Positions 45,825 through 56,117 of a stretch of 64,000 bases of DNA are shown in pieces (the first letter of the stretch is position 1; every line of letters starts with the position of its first letter). The position numbers and the translations under genes are program-made. The stretch covers positions 62,001 through 126,000 of the forward strand of contig NZ_JANQBK010000005.1 of assembly GCF_025370105.1 (NCBI RefSeq), read 5' to 3'. Below the pieces are notes generated by a model. That model had not been told where the DNA came from and did not search any database. It was given only the letters and a program-made list of their open reading frames with translations. The DNA is from Sphingomonas hylomeconis. Its GTDB lineage: Bacteria; Pseudomonadota; Alphaproteobacteria; Sphingomonadales; Sphingomonadaceae.

Positions 45825-47666
45825 TCACTTTCGCCCGAACAGCTTTTCTACATCCCCCATCTGCAGCTTCACCCACGTCGGACGGCCATGATTGCACTGG
45901 CCCGAATGCGGCGTGATCTCCATTTCGCGCAGCAGGGCGTTCATCTCGGCAACCGACAGCACCCGCCCGGCCCTGACCGAGCCGTGGCACGCCATCGTCG
46001 CGGCGACGTGATCAAGCCGCTCCTTGAGGCTCAGCGCCTCGTCGAACGCGGCGAGTTCGTCGGCAAGATCGGTGACCAGACCGGTGACGTCGCTCTGGCC
46101 GAGCAGTGCAGGCACGGCGCGGACCAGCATCGCGCGCGGGCCGAAGCGTTCCAGATCGAGACCGAATTCACTCAGCTCCGTGGCACGCGATTCGAGCCGG
46201 TCGCAGGCGGGCTCGTCGAGCTCGATCACTTCGGGGAGCAGCAGCGCCTGGCTGGCGATGCCGCCATCGGCTATTGCCTTGCGCATCCGTTCGAGCACGA
46301 GCCGCTCGTGCGCGGCGTGCTGATCGACCAGCACCAGTCCGTCTTCCGCTTCCGCCACGATATAGGTCTTGGCGACCTGGCCGCGCGCGACGCCGAGCGG
46401 GTGCGTAATCGTTTCGGGCGGGGGGGCGTAGGAGGGTTCGGCGCGGCCTTGCGGCGCGGGGCTGATGAAGGTCTGGCGGCGGTCGAACACGGCGTGGCGC
46501 GGCTGCCACAATCCAAGGCCCTCCCCTTCAGGGGAGAGGTTGCCGGTGGGGGAAGTCGCACCGAAACCTGCGTTTGCAGATGCCGCACTGCCCCACTCCA
46601 ACCCCTCCACTGAAGGAGCGGGGCTTGGTTGCTCCGGCTGCCACGCTGCCATCGCGTCCTCGGCCGGGCGCTGCACGCTGCGATGCCCCGCCTCGTCCAG
46701 CGCGCGCCTGAGTCCGCTGACGATCAGCCCGCGCACCATCGCCGGTTCGCGAAACCGCACCTCGGTCTTCGCGGGATGGACGTTTACGTCCACCGCATCG
46801 GCGGGCACCTCCAGAAACAGGGCGACCATCGCGTGCCGATCGCGCGGCATCATCTCGGCATAGGCGCCGCGGATCGCGCCGATCAGCAGGCGATCCTTCA
46901 CCGGCCGGCCATTGACGAACAGATATTGGTGATCGGCCACGCCGCGGTTGAACGTCGGCAGCCCGGCAATCCCGCCGAGCGCCAGTTGCTCGCGCTGGAA
47001 GTCGATCGGCACGCCATTGTCGATCATGCCGCGATCGGTGAGCGCGGCAACGCGTTGCGGCAGGCTTTCGCCGGCCAGCACCTGCAGCGCGCGGCGTCCG
47101 TCATGCTCGACCGAAAAACCGATATCGGGCCGTGCCATGGCCAGCCGCTTCACGACATCGAGGCAGGCGGCATATTCACTGCGGGCGGAGCGCAGGAACT
47201 TGCGCCGCGCCGGCACGCGCGCGAACAAGGCGTCGACGCGCACCCGCGTGCCGGGCGGGACGCCGGTCGGGCCATCCGATTCCACCACGCCGTTGTCGAC
47301 GATTCGCGCCCAGCCCTCGGCGCCGCGCACCCTGCTCTCCAGCGTCATGCGCGCAACGCTGGCGATCGAGGGCAGCGCCTCGCCGCGAAAACCGAGCGTG
47401 GACACCAGTTCGATCGCCTCGTCGGGCAATTTGGAGGTGGCATGCCGCTCGAGCGCCAGTGCCATATCCTCGGGCGCCATGCCGCATCCATCGTCGATCA
47501 CTTCGATGCCATCGATGCCGCCACCGGCAAGCCGCACATCGACTCGGGTGGCACCCGCGTCGATCGCGTTTTCGACCAGTTCCTTCAACGCGCTGGCTGG
47601 TCGTTCGACCACTTCACCGGCTGCGATGCGATTGACGAGATGTTCGGGCAGACGGCGTATTGACAT
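45825..47666 (-). CDS. mutL: DNA mismatch repair protein MutL with an in-frame repeat in its linker
   Basis: MutL coordinates mismatch repair after MutS. The 613-residue product has a GHKL ATPase domain (ELVENAIDAGAT, DDGCGM, GFRGEAL). Its C-terminal dimerisation domain retains the endonuclease motif DQHAAHERLVLE and CNHGRPT, so it should be the nicking type. The linker, about residues 330-400, contains residues about 347-385 encoded by a family E palindrome. The linker is normally variable, so the insert is probably tolerated. It is divergent from mreB. Confidence 0.95.
   Translation of the reverse strand: MSIRRLPEHLVNRIAAGEVVERPASALKELVENAIDAGATRVDVRLAGGGIDGIEVIDDGCGMAPEDMALALERHATSKLPDEAIELVSTLGFRGEALPSIASVARMTLESRVRGAEGWARIVDNGVVESDGPTGVPPGTRVRVDALFARVPARRKFLRSARSEYAACLDVVKRLAMARPDIGFSVEHDGRRALQVLAGESLPQRVAALTDRGMIDNGVPIDFQREQLALGGIAGLPTFNRGVADHQYLFVNGRPVKDRLLIGAIRGAYAEMMPRDRHAMVALFLEVPADAVDVNVHPAKTEVRFREPAMVRGLIVSGLRRALDEAGHRSVQRPAEDAMAAWQPEQPSPAPSVEGLEWGSAASANAGFGATSPTGNLSPEGEGLGLWQPRHAVFDRRQTFISPAPQGRAEPSYAPPPETITHPLGVARGQVAKTYIVAEAEDGLVLVDQHAAHERLVLERMRKAIADGGIASQALLLPEVIELDEPACDRLESRATELSEFGLDLERFGPRAMLVRAVPALLGQSDVTGLVTDLADELAAFDEALSLKERLDHVAATMACHGSVRAGRVLSVAEMNALLREMEITPHSGQCNHGRPTWVKLQMGDVEKLFGRK
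46513..46628. repeat. Family E palindromic repeat inside mutL
   Basis: Arms CCAAGGCCCTCCCCTTCAG at 46513-46531 and CTGAAGGAGCGGGGCTTGG at 46610-46628 are inverted with 16 of 19 matches. A small hairpin CCCCTTCAGGGG sits in the left arm. It is translated in frame within the mutL linker. No second copy of family E was seen in this window. Confidence 0.7.
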
Positions 47667-47680
47667 GGGGTTTCCCCTAG

Positions 47681-48871
<1,191 letters not shown>

Positions 48872-48952
48872 GTCGACGGCACGCCGCTGGCGTGACGATA
48901 TTGTGAAGCCCGGCCGGCGCAGGCGGCGGCCGGCGCGACTATGGGGGGAAAG

Positions 48953-49879
48953 ATGGCGCCGTCTCGCAATCGGCGTCCGGGTTTTTCGCGGCGGGCGCAA
49001 TACGGACTATTCCTGGGTTATGTCATCGGCGGCATCGGCGTGCTGGTGGCCGTGGTGCTGCTTGCGCTGTCGGCATTGAACCCGCCGGCCTATGTCGCAG
49101 CGCGCGCCACGATCGCCGAGATCACTACGCCGATCTCCAGCGGGCTTGCCGGGATCGGTCGCGGCATCGCGGCTATCCCCTCCGGCATCGCCGAGCATTT
49201 CGCGGTCAAATCGACCAATGCCGAACTGCGCCGCGAACTGAACGACGTGCAGCGCCTGCTGCAACGCGCACGGACCCTGAACTACGACAATCGCCGGTTG
49301 CGGGCGTTGCTGCGCTTTCGCGAGCGGGCGATAAACCCGGTTGTCGCGGCGCGGCTGGTCAGTTCGACCGCGTCGAGCACGCGCCGTGTCGCCGTGCTCA
49401 ACGCCGGCAGCTGGCAGGGCGTGCGCGAAGGCCAGCCGGTGCAGGGCCCCGAGGGGCTGATCGGGCGCATCCTGGAGACCGGGCCGAACACCGCCCGCGT
49501 ACTGCTGCTCACCGATCCCGAAAGCATCGTGCCGGTGCGGCGCACGCGCGACGGCCATGCCGCGCTGGCCGCCGGGCGCGGTGACGGGTTGCTCGATGTC
49601 CGCTCGGTCAGTCTGGCTAATGCCGCATTCCAGGTCGGCGACATGTTCGTCACCTCCGGCACCGGCGGCATCTACCCGCCCAATATCCCGGTCGCGCGGA
49701 TCGTCCGGCGATCGAGCGACATTGCGCTCGCACGCTCGTTCGCGCGCCCCGACACGCTCGATTTCGCACTGGTGCAGCAGATCTATCTGCCACCCCCGGC
49801 GCCGATCCCCACCGCGACGCCAACTCCAACACCCGGCCCCACGCCTGCCCCCACGCCGACCTCGGCTGCAGCGCGATGA
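48953..49879 (+). CDS. mreC: Rod shape-determining protein MreC
   Basis: The 308-residue inner-membrane protein has an N-terminal helix (YVIGGIGVLVAVVLLALSAL), a coiled-coil region with NAELRRELNDVQRLLQRART, and a beta-rich periplasmic domain with VRRTRDGHAALAAGRG. The C-terminus is a Thr-Pro-rich tail (PTATPTPTPGPTPAPTPTSA) of unknown role. The ATG at 48953 has GGGGGAAAG 4 nt upstream. The stop overlaps the mreD start. Confidence 0.94.
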   Translation: MAPSRNRRPGFSRRAQYGLFLGYVIGGIGVLVAVVLLALSALNPPAYVAARATIAEITTPISSGLAGIGRGIAAIPSGIAEHFAVKSTNAELRRELNDVQRLLQRARTLNYDNRRLRALLRFRERAINPVVAARLVSSTASSTRRVAVLNAGSWQGVREGQPVQGPEGLIGRILETGPNTARVLLLTDPESIVPVRRTRDGHAALAAGRGDGLLDVRSVSLANAAFQVGDMFVTSGTGGIYPPNIPVARIVRRSSDIALARSFARPDTLDFALVQQIYLPPPAPIPTATPTPTPGPTPAPTPTSAAAR

Positions 49880-50394
49880 GGCCACCGCGCCGACGCGCCG
49901 GCCCGTTCGACCCGGCACCGCTGAGCCCGATCGCGCGCATCCTGCCGGCGCTGACGATCATGGCGGGATCGTTGATCACGATCTGGCCGTTTATCGCCAC
50001 AATCCCGGCGCTCCCGCCGTTCGGCCTGCTGATGCTGCTCGGCTGGCGCCTGCTGCGCGCGGATGCGCTGCCGATCTGGGGCGCGCTGCCGCTCGGCCTG
50101 TTCGACGATCTGCTCAGCGGCCAGCCGTTCGGCAGTTCGATGCTGCTGTGGCAATTATGCTTCTTCGCGATCGATCTGCTCGACCAGCGTATCGTCTACC
50201 GCGATTTCTGGCAGGACTGGATGATCGCCGCGGGCGCAACCGGCTTTTGTCTGATCCTCGGCCGCGCCTTTGCCACGCCGCTCGCCGCGCATGTCGATAC
50301 CGTGCTATTGCTGCAGGCGGCGATCGCGATCATGCTGTTCCCGGTGGTCGCGCGATTGTGTGCATGGCTTGATGGGAAGCGCGGGGACGCCTAG
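49876..50394 (+). CDS. mreD: Rod shape-determining protein MreD
   Basis: A 172-residue inner-membrane protein with about five membrane segments (ILPALTIMAGSLITIWPF, PFGLLMLLGW, WGALPLGLFDDLLSG and more). Sequence is weakly conserved, so the call rests on hydrophobicity plus position between mreC and mrdA. The ATG overlaps the mreC stop. Confidence 0.9.
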   Translation: MRPPRRRAGPFDPAPLSPIARILPALTIMAGSLITIWPFIATIPALPPFGLLMLLGWRLLRADALPIWGALPLGLFDDLLSGQPFGSSMLLWQLCFFAIDLLDQRIVYRDFWQDWMIAAGATGFCLILGRAFATPLAAHVDTVLLLQAAIAIMLFPVVARLCAWLDGKRGDA

Positions 50395-50402
50395 ATCGGC
50401 CA

Positions 50403-52478
50403 ATGCGGATCGTAACCGAACAATCGCAATCCTATAGCTTCACCCGCCGTGCGCTGATGCTCGGCGGCGCGCAGGCGGCCGTCGGGCTGATGCTTGCCGG
50501 GCGGATGACCTGGCTCGCGGTAGCCGAGAACGAGCGCTACCGGCTGGCGTCCGAGAATAACCGCGTCAACATGACGCTGGTGCCGCCGCGCCGCGGCTGG
50601 ATCGTCGACCGGCACGGCGCCCCCATCGCCAACAACCGCACCGATTTCCGCGTCGATCTGATCCCCGATCGGCTGGTCGATGTCGACAAGGTGCTGGCCG
50701 AGCTGAGCCAGTTGCTGGCGCTGCCGCCGGAGCAGATCGAGCGCATCAAGACCGATCTCAAACATGCTCGCGGGTTGCAGCCGGTGCAGGTCATGGAGAA
50801 TCTGGACTGGGAGCGGTTCGCTGCGGTCAGCGTGCGGCTGCCCGAAATGCCCGGCGTGGCGCCGACCCGCGGGTTCGCGCGCAACTATCCCGCAGGTGCG
50901 GCCGTGGCGCATCTCACCGGCTATGTCGGTGCCGCGTCGGCCACGCAGTATCAGAAGACCAAGGATCCGCTGTTCGTCACGCCGGGGTTCAAGCTCGGCA
51001 AGGATGGCCTCGAAAAGGCGCTCGAGACGACCTTGCGCGGCGATGCCGGCGCCAAGCGTGTCGAGGTCACCGCGCGCGGCAAACTGGTCCGCGAGCTGGA
51101 GACGAAGATCGATACGCCGGGCCGGACGGTGCGGCTGACGATCGACGCCGGGCTGCAGGAATATGCCGCGCGGCGGCTGGGCACCAACAGCGGCTCGGCG
51201 GTGGTGATCGATTGCGACAGCGGCGACATCCTGGCGATGGTGTCGATGCCGGCCTATGATCCGAACAGCTTTTCCGATGGCATCAGCCATATGGAATGGA
51301 AGATGCTGTCCGACGACGATCACGTGCCGCTGATGAACAAGACGCTGCAGGGCCTGTATCCGCCGGGATCGACCGTCAAGCCGATGAACGCGCTGGCGCT
51401 GCTCCATGCCGGCGTCGATCCGCAGGCGCGGGTCAATTGCTCGGGGGCGATGCGCGTCGGCACCGGCGTGTTCCATTGTCACAAGCGCGGCGGGCACGGC
51501 GCGATCGACATGAAGAATGCGGTGATGCAGAGTTGCGACATCTATTTCTACGAAATGATCCGCCGCGTCGGTTACGATGCGATCGCGCCGATCGCGCGCG
51601 AGGTCGGGCTGGGGCAGAAATTCGAGCTGCCGTTCGATTCGCAGCGCTACGGCACGGTGCCGGACAGCGCGTGGAAGCTGAAGAAATACAAGGATGCCTG
51701 GACGATCGCCGACGGCCTCAACGCCTCGATCGGCCAGGGCTATGTGCTGGCCAACCCGTTCCAGCTCGCCGTGATGGCGGCACGGATCGGATCGGGCCGG
51801 CAATTGAAGCCCCGCCTCGTGATGAACGGCAAGGTGCCCACGGCCCCGCCGCTGTCGGCCACGCCCGAGCAACTGGCGATCGTCCGCGATGCGATGTTCG
51901 GGGTGATCAACCAGGGCGGTACCGGTGGCCGCGCGCGCCTGCTCGTCCCCGGGGTGGCGATGGCGGGCAAGACCGGTACCGCGCAGGTGCGGCGCATCTC
52001 CATGGCGGAGCGCGCTGGCGGCGTGCTCAAGAACGGGCAATTGCCGTTCAAGATGCGCGATCATGCGCTGATCGTCGGCTTCGCGCCGGCCGATAAGCCC
52101 AAATATGCGATGGCGATCGTGCTCGAGCATAATGGCCATATCACCGCGAGCCTCGATACGCCGCTGATCGGACGCGATATCATGACCTTCATGTTCGATC
52201 GCGAGCGGGCCATGGCATCGCTTGCCGAATTCGAGCCGACCTGGGGCGGCGATATCCCGACTCGCGCAGCGGCACAGGCAGCGGCCTTCCGCGCCACCGC
52301 CGATGCGCCCGCGCCGGTGGTCGGCGCGGCGACCGAAACCAAGGCCACCCAGCCCACCGCCGCGCCGGCGGTGGAAGCCGCGACCGACGCCGCCAATGCC
52401 AGCGCCGAAGCGCTGGCGCACGATGCCGCGACCGGCAACGGCGTGGCGCAGGTCACTGGATCGCCGGAGCCGCAATGA
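50403..52478 (+). CDS. mrdA: Penicillin-binding protein 2
   Basis: Elongasome transpeptidase of 691 residues. A membrane anchor near residues 15-35 precedes the PBP dimerisation domain. The transpeptidase domain has the SxxK serine Ser323 in YPPGSTVKP, SCD as the second motif and KTGTAQV as the third. The C-terminal tail after about residue 610 is Ala-rich and low in complexity. The stop overlaps rodA. Confidence 0.96.
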   Translation: MRIVTEQSQSYSFTRRALMLGGAQAAVGLMLAGRMTWLAVAENERYRLASENNRVNMTLVPPRRGWIVDRHGAPIANNRTDFRVDLIPDRLVDVDKVLAELSQLLALPPEQIERIKTDLKHARGLQPVQVMENLDWERFAAVSVRLPEMPGVAPTRGFARNYPAGAAVAHLTGYVGAASATQYQKTKDPLFVTPGFKLGKDGLEKALETTLRGDAGAKRVEVTARGKLVRELETKIDTPGRTVRLTIDAGLQEYAARRLGTNSGSAVVIDCDSGDILAMVSMPAYDPNSFSDGISHMEWKMLSDDDHVPLMNKTLQGLYPPGSTVKPMNALALLHAGVDPQARVNCSGAMRVGTGVFHCHKRGGHGAIDMKNAVMQSCDIYFYEMIRRVGYDAIAPIAREVGLGQKFELPFDSQRYGTVPDSAWKLKKYKDAWTIADGLNASIGQGYVLANPFQLAVMAARIGSGRQLKPRLVMNGKVPTAPPLSATPEQLAIVRDAMFGVINQGGTGGRARLLVPGVAMAGKTGTAQVRRISMAERAGGVLKNGQLPFKMRDHALIVGFAPADKPKYAMAIVLEHNGHITASLDTPLIGRDIMTFMFDRERAMASLAEFEPTWGGDIPTRAAAQAAAFRATADAPAPVVGAATETKATQPTAAPAVEAATDAANASAEALAHDAATGNGVAQVTGSPEPQ

Positions 52479-53590
52479 ACAACGGTCTCAGCTTCGTCCC
52501 CGCGCCGCTCGCCCAGCTGCCCTGGAAGATCATCTTGCTGGTCACCGCGATCGGGGCATTCGGATTGATCGTGCTCTATTCAGCCGCCGGTGGCAGCATC
52601 CGGCCCTGGGCGCTCAATCAGGGCATCCGCTTCGTCGTGCTGATGTTCGGTGCCATCGCGCTGTCGCGCGTGCGCGAGAGCGTGCTCGGCAAGGTCGCGC
52701 TGCCGATCTACGGCGTGCTGGTCGTCTCGCTAATACTGGTCGAGCTCCTCGGCGCGGTACGCGGCGGGAGCCAGCGCTGGCTCGATCTCGGGGTGATCCG
52801 GCTGCAACCCTCCGAATTCATGAAACCGTTCATCGTGCTGGCCTGTGCGAAATTCTACGACATGCTGCCGCCCAACGAAACGCGCCGGATCGGCGCGATC
52901 TGGCCAGCGGCCTTGCTGATCGGGATTCCGGCCGGCCTGGTGATGCTCCAGCCCGATCTTGGCACCGCCTTGATGATCTGCGCCGGCGGCGTCACCGTGG
53001 TGTTCCTCGCCGGCGTCCCGCTGCGACTGTTCATCGGCGGCGCGCTGGCGCTGAGCGCGGCGATCCCGCTGGCGATCAACTTCGCGCTGCACGATTATCA
53101 GCGCAACCGCATCCTGATCTTCATGAATCCCGAAAGCGATCCGCTCGGGACCGGCTATCATATCAGCCAGTCGAAGATCGCGATCGGCTCGGGCGGGATC
53201 TTCGGCAAGGGCTTCCTCAACGGATCGCAGAGCCATCTCGATTACCTGCCCGAGGGGCATACCGATTTCGCGCTGGCGACGATGATGGAGGAATGGGGGC
53301 TGGTCGGCGGCGTGCTGACGATCATCGCCTTCTTCTGCATCATCTTCTGGGGGATCAACGTTGCGCTCAACGCGACGACCCGCTTCGGCCGCCTCACCGC
53401 CGCCGGCCTGTCGGCGACGATCTTCTTCTACGTCGCGATCAACATGTCGATGGTGATGGGCCTCGCCCCGGTCGTCGGCATCCCCCTGCCCTTCATCAGC
53501 TTCGGCAGTTCCGCGCAGTTGACGGTGCTGCTGTGCCTGGGAATTTTGATGTCGATCGACCGGCAAAATCGCCAAACCAGCCGCTGGTGA
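52475..53590 (+). CDS. rodA: Peptidoglycan glycosyltransferase RodA
   Basis: SEDS-family inner-membrane polymerase working with PBP2. The 371-residue product has about ten membrane segments, the RWLDLGVIRLQPSEFMKPFIV segment and late GLAPVVGIPLPFISFGSSA. The ATG overlaps mrdA. The operon ends shortly before tRNA-Lys. Confidence 0.96.
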   Translation: MNNGLSFVPAPLAQLPWKIILLVTAIGAFGLIVLYSAAGGSIRPWALNQGIRFVVLMFGAIALSRVRESVLGKVALPIYGVLVVSLILVELLGAVRGGSQRWLDLGVIRLQPSEFMKPFIVLACAKFYDMLPPNETRRIGAIWPAALLIGIPAGLVMLQPDLGTALMICAGGVTVVFLAGVPLRLFIGGALALSAAIPLAINFALHDYQRNRILIFMNPESDPLGTGYHISQSKIAIGSGGIFGKGFLNGSQSHLDYLPEGHTDFALATMMEEWGLVGGVLTIIAFFCIIFWGINVALNATTRFGRLTAAGLSATIFFYVAINMSMVMGLAPVVGIPLPFISFGSSAQLTVLLCLGILMSIDRQNRQTSRW

Positions 53591-53697
53591 AAAAAAGCGC
53601 ATAAAAGGGTTTGCATTCCCCGGGCACGGTGCTAGTTCGCGCCCTCCCCGAACGCGGCGGCGCCCTCCAAAGCGCCACCAGACGCCGCTCCGGATAT

Positions 53698-53773
<76 letters not shown>

Positions 53774-53790
53774 TTTTTCCTCGAGACTTC

Positions 53791-54891
53791 TCAGTTACTT
53801 AGGTCGGTACCAGCGACGATCCTGAGCCGGAAGTCGCTCGGACTGTGACCATTTTTGTGACCTTGACCGGGCTTCTCTCCCTCGGGCGCAGTGTGACCTG
53901 TTTTGCCCTCAAAAATCAGCTGGTCTGCGTAAGGCTGCAAATGCGTCACCGACATGTGCGCGTAGCGACGCACCATCGTCTCCGATTTCCAGCCCCCCAG
54001 CTCCTGCAGCACCCAGGTGGGCACGTCATTTTGCCGGAGCCAACTCGCCCAGGTATGCCGCAGGTCGTGCCAGCGAAAACCGGTGATGCCCGCCCGTTTT
54101 AGGGCCGACCGCCAATGTTTCGTGTTCACTTGCCCGATCGGTCGCCCGGCATAGGTGAACACTTGCTCGCACTGCTTGCCCATCTGTCGCTGGAGGACCG
54201 AGACGGCGAGGTCGTTGAGCGGGACGCCCAATGCCTCGTTGTTCTTGGTGTCTCCGTGCCCGATCGTGACGATGCGGCGGGAGAAGTCGACCTGATCCCA
54301 GGTCAGCGATTTTATATTCCCCTGCCGCAGCCCGGTTGCGAGCGCGAACAGCATCAGGTCCTGCTGGTGAGCGGGCAGCTCCTCCAGAAGACGCTCGGCC
54401 TGTGCGTGGGTCAACCAACGCACGCGGACCTTGCCGTTCCTCGTGTAGGTGCGGAACGCCGGGATATGCTCGATCCATTCCCACTCGCGTTGCGCCATCC
54501 GGAATATGGCGCGGATCAGCGCCACGTAGAGATCCTTCGTGCGATTACTCGAACGAGCATGGTGTCGAGAAATGATCCCGTCGATCATGTCCCTGCTCAC
54601 CTGGTCCAACGTCTTGCCACGCAGATATTTGGTGAACCAACGGATCCGAGACACATCGTCCCTGTAGGACTTCTTGTGCTTCTTCTCCTGCAGCCACCTC
54701 AGTGCCGCCTCGTCCCAAGTCCGTTTCGGCTTTATCTTGAGCCTGGCAAGATCCCACAGCTCGGCCTTTAGCTTGTCGTGATATTCCTCGGCCTTGAGCC
54801 TGTCGGACGTTCCAGTAGTGCGTCTAATGAGCGTTCCGTCAGGTGCTGTGATCTTGACGTAATATGTTCCTGCACGGTTCCAGAGTGCCAT
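53791..54891 (-). CDS. Tyrosine-type integrase
   Basis: A 366-residue tyrosine recombinase. An N-terminal Arm-like domain (about residues 1-55) and a SAM-like core-binding region precede the catalytic domain with Arg189 in ATGLRQGNI, Lys216, His275 and Arg278 in HDLRHTWASWL, Trp301 and the nucleophile Tyr310 in RRYAHMS. The residues are complete, so it may be active. The ATG at 54891 has GAGGAGG upstream. Its 3' end faces tRNA-Lys, as expected for integration there. Confidence 0.93.
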   Translation of the reverse strand: MALWNRAGTYYVKITAPDGTLIRRTTGTSDRLKAEEYHDKLKAELWDLARLKIKPKRTWDEAALRWLQEKKHKKSYRDDVSRIRWFTKYLRGKTLDQVSRDMIDGIISRHHARSSNRTKDLYVALIRAIFRMAQREWEWIEHIPAFRTYTRNGKVRVRWLTHAQAERLLEELPAHQQDLMLFALATGLRQGNIKSLTWDQVDFSRRIVTIGHGDTKNNEALGVPLNDLAVSVLQRQMGKQCEQVFTYAGRPIGQVNTKHWRSALKRAGITGFRWHDLRHTWASWLRQNDVPTWVLQELGGWKSETMVRRYAHMSVTHLQPYADQLIFEGKTGHTAPEGEKPGQGHKNGHSPSDFRLRIVAGTDLSN

Positions 54892-55103
54892 ATTGCCTCC
54901 TCCTGAAAGGCACTCGGCTGCATTCGTGCGGGCACAGAATATCCTGCTCGAATCCAGGCCACAAGATCGTCTTGAATGAAGGTCCAGCCTCGCCCGATCT
55001 TGGTTGCTGGGATCTGCCGGGCCTTTGCCAGTTTGCGGATCGTGTTGGGGTGCCGCCCGAGGAGGGCAGCGGCCTCCTGCACATTGAGGACATCGGCGCT
55101 CAT
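54768..55103 (-). CDS. Excisionase-like helix-turn-helix protein
   Basis: The 111-residue product starts with a MerR/AlpA-type HTH domain (LNVQEAAALLGRHPNTIRKL, then KIGRGWTFIQDDLVAWI), as in recombination directionality factors. The last 40 residues are encoded by sequence shared in another frame with the start of the integrase gene (124-bp overlap), so the protein may end earlier in relatives. The ATG overlaps the transglycosylase stop. Confidence 0.8.
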   Translation of the reverse strand: MSADVLNVQEAAALLGRHPNTIRKLAKARQIPATKIGRGWTFIQDDLVAWIRAGYSVPARMQPSAFQEEAIWHSGTVQEHITSRSQHLTERSLDALLERPTGSRPRNITTS

Positions 55104-55738
55104 CGATGGCTTCCGTCCGACGTGGCGACGGCCGGCTCGATGGTGCTGGGCGGCCTCCGACGTGGCACATCGTCGTGCCCAGCCGATGGAATCCGTGCGA
55201 GCGTGGAAATACGACTGCCAAATACGGTCGGCCCAAAACGGCGGCGCAAGTGACCGGCGACCGACAGAGCATAACGCCGCTGCCGCCAGTGGATGCCGCT
55301 GTGGTAGGCACCGATCGCTAGCCAATAATCTTGCGCTGTCGCAAGGCTGCTGAGGAATATCCATCTTGCAGCCTGGACGTTGAAACAGGCGTCGTTCGTC
55401 AGCCACCAGCGCACCTGCGCCGGCGGCTGACCGGTCCTGACTGCAATCCTCGATACCCACCAGCTGTTGACCTGCAGCGGTCCCAGATCATGGCTGCCGT
55501 CGCTGTTCCTGACCTCGGCGCCGACCCAGCCCCCTTCCTGGTCCCTCAGTCCCCAAAGCGTCTTTTCAAGCCATGCCTGGCCGCCGGCCGCGCGACCAAT
55601 ACATGCCGCGACCAACTCTTCGGATACCGGGTCGCGAGAAGAACGCGGGGTGGCAGTCGCGGCACCGGTTGGCGCCAGCAGCCCGAGGGCCAAGGCGAAC
55701 CGCCATACAACGCTGTGTAGCGGCCGCTTACCGATCAT
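55100..55738 (-). CDS. TrbN-like conjugal lytic transglycosylase
   Basis: A 212-residue periplasmic protein with a signal peptide (FALALGLLAPTGAATA) and an SLT-like region with DQEGGWVGAEVRNSDGSHDL, GPLQVNSWW and AIGAYHSG. In conjugative systems such enzymes open the peptidoglycan for the transfer apparatus. The other transfer genes are absent. The frame of the relaxase stops 11 bp inside its 5' end, and its stop overlaps the HTH gene, so they formed one operon. Confidence 0.85.
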   Translation of the reverse strand: MIGKRPLHSVVWRFALALGLLAPTGAATATPRSSRDPVSEELVAACIGRAAGGQAWLEKTLWGLRDQEGGWVGAEVRNSDGSHDLGPLQVNSWWVSRIAVRTGQPPAQVRWWLTNDACFNVQAARWIFLSSLATAQDYWLAIGAYHSGIHWRQRRYALSVAGHLRRRFGPTVFGSRISTLARIPSAGHDDVPRRRPPSTIEPAVATSDGSHR

Positions 55739-56117
55739 GATCGCCTCGATGGTCTACGGCGCCTGGGCTTGGGTGCATCGACGAGTGGTCGCGGGGGGCG
55801 TGGGTCGGTCCGCTTTCTCCACCCGGTCTGGCGTTATCGAGCAACGCATTCAGCCAGCGGTCCATCGCCTGCGCGCCCGAGAGCGCGCGTTCAGCCAGAA
55901 GCGAGGCAATACCGCGTGGTGCGGTTGCGATTTGCCGATCGTGTCGATCCTTGCGATCGACGCGCTGCTGATCGCGCAGCAGGTCCAAGCGATCGCCGTG
56001 ACGGTGGCTTCTCGCGTGTACCGAATCTCGGTCAAGGCGCCCCATCCCCTGAAGTGCCGAAGTCTTTTGCCCTGACCGCCGCTCCAACTTCTCGACGAGC
56101 CGCTTTTCGTCTTCGGT
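55728..56117 (-). pseudogene. 3' part of the MobF relaxase gene, cut off by an amber codon
   Basis: The same frame that ends in TAG at 56118-56120 stays open for 129 more codons to TAA at 55728-55730, overlapping the start of the transglycosylase gene as a real gene end would. The sequence (TEDEKRLVEKLERRSGQKTS, then LLAERALSGAQAMDRWLNAL) reads like a relaxase C-terminus. A TGG to TAG change at the stop would restore GVKLWTED, the expected type of sequence. It could also be a sequencing error. Confidence 0.65.

Noticed and set aside
49780..49870. The Thr-Pro-rich end of mreC as another inserted repeat
   Set aside because: It has no inverted arms and is ordinary low-complexity tail sequence.
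55728..56087. An independent small gene between relaxase and transglycosylase
   Set aside because: It is in the same frame as the relaxase across one stop codon and lacks its own ATG or ribosome site, so it is better read as the relaxase 3' end.
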